From assembly GCF_009823805.1 (NCBI RefSeq), contig NZ_WUEK01000007.1, positions 186,001-250,000 on the forward strand: a DNA stretch of 64,000 nucleotides. The letters run 5' to 3'. Position 1 is the stretch's first letter. The number at the start of each line of letters is the position of its first letter. Shown here in pieces: positions 59,469-64,000 of this stretch. A model generated the notes under the pieces. That model was not told the DNA's origin, ran no database searches, and worked only from the letters and a program-made list of their open reading frames with translations. The DNA comes from Nocardioides flavescens. GTDB taxonomy: Bacteria > Actinomycetota > Actinomycetes > Propionibacteriales > Nocardioidaceae. The translations under genes were made by a program, and so were the position numbers.

Positions 59469-60515
59469 TCAGGCTGGCAGCACCCAGGTGTCTTCGCCGC
59501 CCGAAGGGGTGCTGCCGAGGGCGACGCAGCGCGTGCCTGGCACCGCTTGGACGTCGAAGATCTCCTCGAGCGCCGAGGTGAACTCGAGGGTGGCGACGGT
59601 GTGACCGGTCGCGAGGTCGACCACCCCGACGCCGCACTTGAGCTGGTCGTGGAACTCCGCGATGGGCGCGCCGCCGAAGATGGCGGTCTCGCGTATCCGC
59701 GAGAGCCCGACGAAGGCGAGCCCGGCGTGGATGGCCAGACCGCGGGCGTAGCCCGGCAGGGCGGCCACCACCACGCGCTGCCCGGTGCCGAGATCGACGC
59801 GCTGGAGCTGACCCATCCCGGAGTCCAGCACGTAGAGCGAGCCGTCGTGCCAGCGGGGAGAGTGCGGCATCGACAACCCGGTGGTGACGACCTCGCCCGA
59901 GGGCACGTGCAGCACGGTGCCGCTGGTGATCCGGTCCTCGCGCCACCCGCCCGCCGTGTCGGTGCGCGCCATCACGGTGACGAAGGCCGGAAGCCCCTCG
60001 CGCATGGCCATCCCGTTGAGGTGGCACCGGTCCTCGGGCGCGAGCGCACTGACGAACGGCGGGCGCCAGCGCGGCACGAAGCTGAACGCCGGGTCCAGCC
60101 CCGCGAGGCACGAGAACGCCGTGTTGACGACCCACAGGTCCGGCGCGCCGTCCTGGTCGCGACCCCACGCCACCTCGTGGCACTGCATCGCACCGGTGAC
60201 CACCGACGTGCGCGGCAGCAGGCACCGGTCGTAGCGTCCGGCCGGCTCGATGCGGGGCGCGACGTCGGGCTGGTCATGCAGCATCCACACCTGGTCGTGC
60301 GCGCCCACAGCGGTCCGCTGCGGCCCGACAGCGATGCCCATCGCCTGGTCGAAACGCTGGAACCCGAAGACGACGTCGCCGTCCGCCACGCCGATCGAGA
60401 CCAGCTGTCCCGCCTGGTACGTCGAGATCAGCAGCGCGCACCCCGCCCGCTCCAGCACCTCGGGCAGCGAGGCGCTGTGCCTGTAGTCGGCGGCCGTCGT
60501 CTTCGCGTTGCTCAC
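59469..60515 (-). CDS. TIGR03032/DUF4915-like protein
   Basis: A 348-residue protein with no signal peptide. It has LERAGCALLISTYQAGQLVSIG near the N-terminus, QAMGIAVGPQRTAVGAHDQVWML, VVNTAFSCLAGLDPAFSFVPRWRPPFVSALAPEDRCHLNGMAM and FVGLSRIRETAIFGGAPI. These are the family landmarks of TIGR03032/DUF4915. A beta-propeller-like fold is likely; no biochemical function is established that I know of. GTG 60515 overlaps the stop of the large repeat protein by 4 bases, so the two are translationally coupled. Confidence 0.85.
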   Translation of the reverse strand: MSNAKTTAADYRHSASLPEVLERAGCALLISTYQAGQLVSIGVADGDVVFGFQRFDQAMGIAVGPQRTAVGAHDQVWMLHDQPDVAPRIEPAGRYDRCLLPRTSVVTGAMQCHEVAWGRDQDGAPDLWVVNTAFSCLAGLDPAFSFVPRWRPPFVSALAPEDRCHLNGMAMREGLPAFVTVMARTDTAGGWREDRITSGTVLHVPSGEVVTTGLSMPHSPRWHDGSLYVLDSGMGQLQRVDLGTGQRVVVAALPGYARGLAIHAGLAFVGLSRIRETAIFGGAPIAEFHDQLKCGVGVVDLATGHTVATLEFTSALEEIFDVQAVPGTRCVALGSTPSGGEDTWVLPA

Positions 60516-63500
60516 TTCCGCACGATGACGTAGGTCTTGACCACGGTGCGGGCCGTCCCACCGGTGGGCGTGAACGTGAGCGAGACCTTGACCTTCAGCT
60601 TGCCGTTGCGCGAGGCCTTGATGGCCTTCTGCCCGGCCGACGACAGCTTGAGCACGATGTTCGCAGTCCCGGCCTTCGAGACGCTGGCCTTGCCGGGCTT
60701 GAGCAGCGCCTTGCCGGCCGACTGCACCGAGAGCGTGCCGGGCCCGGGCAGGGCGACGCTCAACGTGAGCGTGCCTTTCTTGGTGTCGGGCTTCCCGGAC
60801 CCGGGTGCGGCGAACGAGTTGGACGCAGGCGTGGCGGACGGCGTCGCGGGGACGGTGGCTGGGGGCGTGGTCGTGCCGCCTCCGCCCGCCTGCTGCGGCG
60901 CGACCACGGTGACGCTGCGGGTGACCGGCGTCGGGTCGATGTTGCCGGCCGCATCGACGGCACGGAACGACACGGTGTGCCGACCGTCGGCCAGGCCCGT
61001 GAACGACGCCGGCGAGGTGCAGTCGGCGTACGCCGAGCCGTCGAGGCTGCACTGCAGCCGCGCGGTGTCCCCGGCCGTGCCCTCCACGACGTAGGTCACG
61101 CTTCCCGTCGCGACGCTGGCTCCATCGCCCGGCCCGCTCACAACGGTCGTGTCGGGCGGGGTGGTGTCCTGCACTGGCACGTCGCCACTGCCGGTGAGCT
61201 GCACTGTGCCCGCGGCGGTGCCGTCGGAGCGCCAGAGGTACGAGCGGCCGCCACGCCAGACCGTGAAGTAGACGGCTCCGCTCGCCGCCGTGAGGTAAGC
61301 GGGGTAGCTGGACTCGGCGCCGGGTTCGATGTCCGCGACCATGACGGTGCCTGCCGCAGTCCCGTTCGAGCGCCACAGCTCGCTGCCGTGTGCGACGCCG
61401 TCATCGGCGGCGAAGAAGGCGACGCCCCCGACGTCCACGATCCGGTAGGGCCGGCTGCCGTTGCTCCCGGACATGATGTCCCGCACGCGTGAGGTGCCCG
61501 CGGCGGTGCCGTCGGACTTCCAGAGCTCGCGACCTGTCGCGCCGTCGTCCGCCGCGAAGAAGAGTGTCGACCCCACCGCAGCGAGTCCGCCGGCGCCGTA
61601 GTAGTTGTTCCCCGGCGTGACGTCAGCGACCCGGGCCGTCCCCGCCTCGGTCCCGTCGCTCTTCCACAGCTCGCGGCCGGTGCTGCCGTCGCTCGCGGTG
61701 AAGAACAGGCTCGACCCGAGCGCGGTCAGCTCCCGCGGATAGCCGCTGCCGGAGCCCGACCGGATGTCCTTCACCATGACGGTCCCGGCAGTGGTGCCGT
61801 CGCTCGACCACAGCTCGTAGCCGCCGCTGCTCGTCCCTGCTCTGAAGTAGACCCGACCGCCGACCGCCGTGAGCTCGTCGATGTCGCGCGGTGCTCCGAA
61901 ACCGTCTCCGCTCACCCTGAGAGTCCCGGAGGACGTGCCGTCAGAGCGCCAGAGCTGGTCACCATAGGTGAAGAACACCAGCCTGCCCACCGGGACGAGG
62001 GCGTCTGGCTGCCAGTCGTTGGACGCTGGCCCGAAGCTCTTCACGGGCACGGTGCCGGCGCTGGTGCCGTCGGTCTTCCAGAGCTGGTAGGGCGCGCTGC
62101 CGTCGGTCGCGGTGAAGAACGTCGCGCCGGAGGTCGTCGTCGCGAAGTCGGCTGGGTAGCTTCCGGCGGCACCGCTGCGGAGCTCGGCGAGCTGCGACGT
62201 ACCAGCACCGGTGCCGTCGGAGGTCCAGAGCTCGTCGCCGTGGACGCCGTCGGAGGCGGCGAACAGCACCCTCCCGCCGTCGACGGCGGCGAACTCGTCC
62301 GGCCAACCACCGTCGGCACCGGGGTCGAGGTCCCGAGTGAGACCGGTGGTGGCTGCCGTGCCCCCGCTGTGCCACAGCTCACGGCCGGTTGTGGCCGTCT
62401 TGTCGCTGAAGAACAGTCCGGTGCCGCTGGCGGTCATCGCGAGCGGGTAGTGGTCGGACGGCAGTGCGGTGCCTCTGATCGGAATGGTGCCGGCCGGCGT
62501 CCCGTCCGAGCTCCACAGTCGCCCGTCGTCGGAGGCTCGGAAGACCAGGCGCCCGCCGACCACCAGCGGGTCCTGGATCGGGGTCGGACCGACGCCAGGG
62601 GTCAGATCGGCGACGAGGGTGGGTGCAGAGGCCCCGGAGACGCGCCACAGCTCGCGACCGTGCACACCGTCGCGCGCCGAGAAGAACAGGCTGCTGCCGA
62701 CCGCCGTGAGCCAGACGGGCTCGCTGCCCGGCGCACCCGGGTCGAGATCGGCGACCAGTGCAAGCGAGCCGGCGGTGCCGTCGGAGCTCCAGAGTTCCGT
62801 GCCGGACGCCGTTCGGGTGTCGGTGAAGAAGACGCGGGAGCCGGCGGCAGTCAGCGACCGCGGGCCGAGCCCGCCCCCGGCCGGGACCGCGGCTCCCTGT
62901 CGGATGACTCGCGTGCCTGCTGTCGTGCCGTCGGATGCCCACAGCTCCGGGGTGGTCGTGTCGGAGGCTGCAGTGAAGAACAAGGTGCCGCCGGCTGCCG
63001 TCAGCTGAGTGGGCTCGCCGGCGTAGGAACCAGGCCTGACGTCCTTGACCATCGCGGTCCCGCCGGCCGTGCCGTCGGATCGCCACAGCGTCGGTCCGGC
63101 GGCATCGGTGGCGGTGAAGTAGACGGCGCCGCCCATGGTGGTCAGGTCGGTCGGGAAGCTGCTGTCGGCGCCTTCCCGGACGTCCTTCACCAGCGTGGTG
63201 CCGCCTCCCGTGCCGTCGGAGCGCCACAGCTCGCGTCCGGACGAGCCGTCGTAGGCGCTGAAGAGCAGGGTGCTGCCCAGCGAGGTCAGGTCGGACGGTC
63301 CGGTCCCGAAACCACTGGAGGTCCCCGGGTCCACGTCCTTGACCAGGACCGTGCCAGCCGCGGTGCCGTCACTCGTCCACAGGGCAGTGCCGTGGGTTCT
63401 GTCATCGGCCGTGAAGAACAGTCGCGATCCTGCCGCCGTCAGTTGACCGGCGCTGTAGCGCGAGTCGGTCGTGCGCGGGTCAACGTCTTTCACGAGCACC

Positions 63501-63958
63501 GTGCCCGATGAGGTCCCGTCGGTCTTCCACAAGGCACGTCCGTGGACGCCGTCGTCGGCGGTGAAGAAAACGGTGCTTCCGACTGTCGTGAGATCGCTGG
63601 GGTAGCTGTACCCGCCGCCGGGGTTCACGTCCTTGACCAGCACGGTCCCGGCGGCTGTGCCATCGGTCCGCCACAGCTCTACCCCCGTGCCGCCGTCGTA
63701 CGCTGCGAAGAAGGTCGTCGAGCCGAGGCTCGCGGAGTCGGTGGTGGCAGAGCTCCGCCGAGGCGAGTCCGTGCTCACGGTGATCGGCTCCGCGCTCGCA
63801 GCAGGTCCCAGGGCGACGACGTTGGCGGCGATGGCGCTGGCCGCGAGGGCCACGGCCGGCCCGACGGCGCGCCGCCGTGCGCGCCGACGCAGACCCTTGC
63901 AGTGCAGGCGCTGCTGGCGGGTCACGGTCCGCGCCTGACGGCGCGCTCGGGTGCTCAC
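60512..63958 (-). CDS. Secreted ELWxxDGT-repeat protein with Ig-like and basic C-terminal domains
   Basis: A 1148-residue exported protein. The N-terminus has a long Arg-rich stretch, a hydrophobic core (AVALAASAIAANVVALG) and a likely cleavage after ASA near residue 56. I count 18 repeats of about 44-51 residues with the core FFxAxDGxxGxELWxSDGTxAGTxxVKDxxPG, predicted to form beta-propeller blades. Then come an Ig/Fn3-like domain (DTTVVSGPGDGAS...RAVDAAGNIDPTPVTR), a Pro/Thr/Ala linker and a Lys-rich beta domain ending VVKTYVIVRK. GTG 63958 lies 6 bases after TAGTGT. Confidence 0.9.
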   Translation of the reverse strand: MSTRARRQARTVTRQQRLHCKGLRRRARRRAVGPAVALAASAIAANVVALGPAASAEPITVSTDSPRRSSATTDSASLGSTTFFAAYDGGTGVELWRTDGTAAGTVLVKDVNPGGGYSYPSDLTTVGSTVFFTADDGVHGRALWKTDGTSSGTVLVKDVDPRTTDSRYSAGQLTAAGSRLFFTADDRTHGTALWTSDGTAAGTVLVKDVDPGTSSGFGTGPSDLTSLGSTLLFSAYDGSSGRELWRSDGTGGGTTLVKDVREGADSSFPTDLTTMGGAVYFTATDAAGPTLWRSDGTAGGTAMVKDVRPGSYAGEPTQLTAAGGTLFFTAASDTTTPELWASDGTTAGTRVIRQGAAVPAGGGLGPRSLTAAGSRVFFTDTRTASGTELWSSDGTAGSLALVADLDPGAPGSEPVWLTAVGSSLFFSARDGVHGRELWRVSGASAPTLVADLTPGVGPTPIQDPLVVGGRLVFRASDDGRLWSSDGTPAGTIPIRGTALPSDHYPLAMTASGTGLFFSDKTATTGRELWHSGGTAATTGLTRDLDPGADGGWPDEFAAVDGGRVLFAASDGVHGDELWTSDGTGAGTSQLAELRSGAAGSYPADFATTTSGATFFTATDGSAPYQLWKTDGTSAGTVPVKSFGPASNDWQPDALVPVGRLVFFTYGDQLWRSDGTSSGTLRVSGDGFGAPRDIDELTAVGGRVYFRAGTSSGGYELWSSDGTTAGTVMVKDIRSGSGSGYPRELTALGSSLFFTASDGSTGRELWKSDGTEAGTARVADVTPGNNYYGAGGLAAVGSTLFFAADDGATGRELWKSDGTAAGTSRVRDIMSGSNGSRPYRIVDVGGVAFFAADDGVAHGSELWRSNGTAAGTVMVADIEPGAESSYPAYLTAASGAVYFTVWRGGRSYLWRSDGTAAGTVQLTGSGDVPVQDTTPPDTTVVSGPGDGASVATGSVTYVVEGTAGDTARLQCSLDGSAYADCTSPASFTGLADGRHTVSFRAVDAAGNIDPTPVTRSVTVVAPQQAGGGGTTTPPATVPATPSATPASNSFAAPGSGKPDTKKGTLTLSVALPGPGTLSVQSAGKALLKPGKASVSKAGTANIVLKLSSAGQKAIKASRNGKLKVKVSLTFTPTGGTARTVVKTYVIVRK

Positions 63959-63964
63959 GGCGCG

Positions 63965-63970
63965 ACACTA
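63965..63970 (-). promoter_or_regulatory. -10 element of leaderless ELWxxDGT-TIGR03032 transcript
   Basis: TAGTGT on the minus strand, exactly 6 bases before GTG 63958. The remaining 30 bases to the window edge show no gene. Confidence 0.55.
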
Positions 63971-64000
63971 GGTCGGTCTGGTCAGGTCCTCATGACGCAA

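Noticed and set aside
1..64000. Prophage, integrase, insertion sequence or biosynthetic cluster
   Set aside because: No transposase, integrase, phage structural gene, polyketide synthase or non-ribosomal peptide synthetase pattern was seen in any credible frame.

Overview
The window is high-GC DNA (visibly near 70%) with GTG and TTG starts, 4-base ATGA/GTGA gene overlaps, leaderless promoters and actinobacterial marker genes: zinc-ligand S14, zinc-free S4, short-LID adenylate kinase, mycobacterial-type WS/DGAT, the 1,600-residue NAD glutamate dehydrogenase, and Ku with a lysine/alanine tail. Gene content and repeat style fit Nocardioides or a close relative in the Propionibacteriales. That genus call is an inference. 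I found no rRNA, tRNA, CRISPR array, prophage or insertion sequence.

Region 1 (1-12.4 kb) is the S10-spc superoperon: rpsJ (cut by the window edge), rplC-D-W-B, rpsS, rplV, rpsC, rplP, rpmC, rpsQ, rplN-X-E, rpsN, rpsH, rplF-R, rpsE, rpmD, rplO, a hairpin terminator, then secY-adk-map. Region 2 (12.4-14.8 kb) is inserted before infA: a TerC-type membrane protein behind a yybP-ykoY (Mn2+) riboswitch, then a luciferase-like monooxygenase. Region 3 (15.0-18.9 kb) is the alpha operon infA-rpmJ-rpsM-rpsK-rpsD-rpoA-rplQ, with three strong hairpins between rpoA and rplQ. Region 4 (19-24.5 kb) holds a PfkB kinase, a response-regulator/thioredoxin-reductase-like flavoprotein, truA, an RsmC-like methyltransferase, a dense block of palindromic repeats, a renalase-like flavoprotein and a small SAP-like protein.

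Region 5 (24.5-33.1 kb, minus strand) is a lipid-catabolism block with four acyl-CoA dehydrogenases, an ACAD10/11-type kinase, an SDR, an HSL-family esterase and a PAP2 membrane protein. The kinase followed by an ACAD11-like dehydrogenase is the split form of the human ACAD10/ACAD11 fusion and suggests 4-hydroxyacyl-CoA breakdown. Region 6 (33.1-41.8 kb) carries a repeat-rich spacer, an ABC-F ATPase, a GNAT protein, an HtrA protease, an MFS transporter with an acyl-CoA synthetase, a ceramidase-like membrane protein and an excisionase-type regulator. Region 7 (41.8-50.1 kb) has an orphan CpaB/CpaE (Flp-pilus-like) pair, a cupredoxin-like lipoprotein with a polytopic membrane protein, a WS/DGAT with a substituted catalytic motif, a DUF6912 protein, pruA and a DUF2505 protein. 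Region 8 (50.1-64 kb) has kynA, NAD-dependent glutamate dehydrogenase, an alpha/beta hydrolase, a QorR/QOR2-like redox switch, Ku, a TIGR03032-like protein and a secreted 18-repeat ELWxxDGT protein.

Two patterns cross the window. First, a dispersed palindromic repeat has inner stems that differ in sequence but keep pairing, and it repeatedly supplies the stop codon of the gene it abuts. Second, at least eleven monocistronic or first genes start exactly 6 or 7 bases after a TANNNT hexamer, which is the signature of leaderless mRNAs and fixes several start codons.
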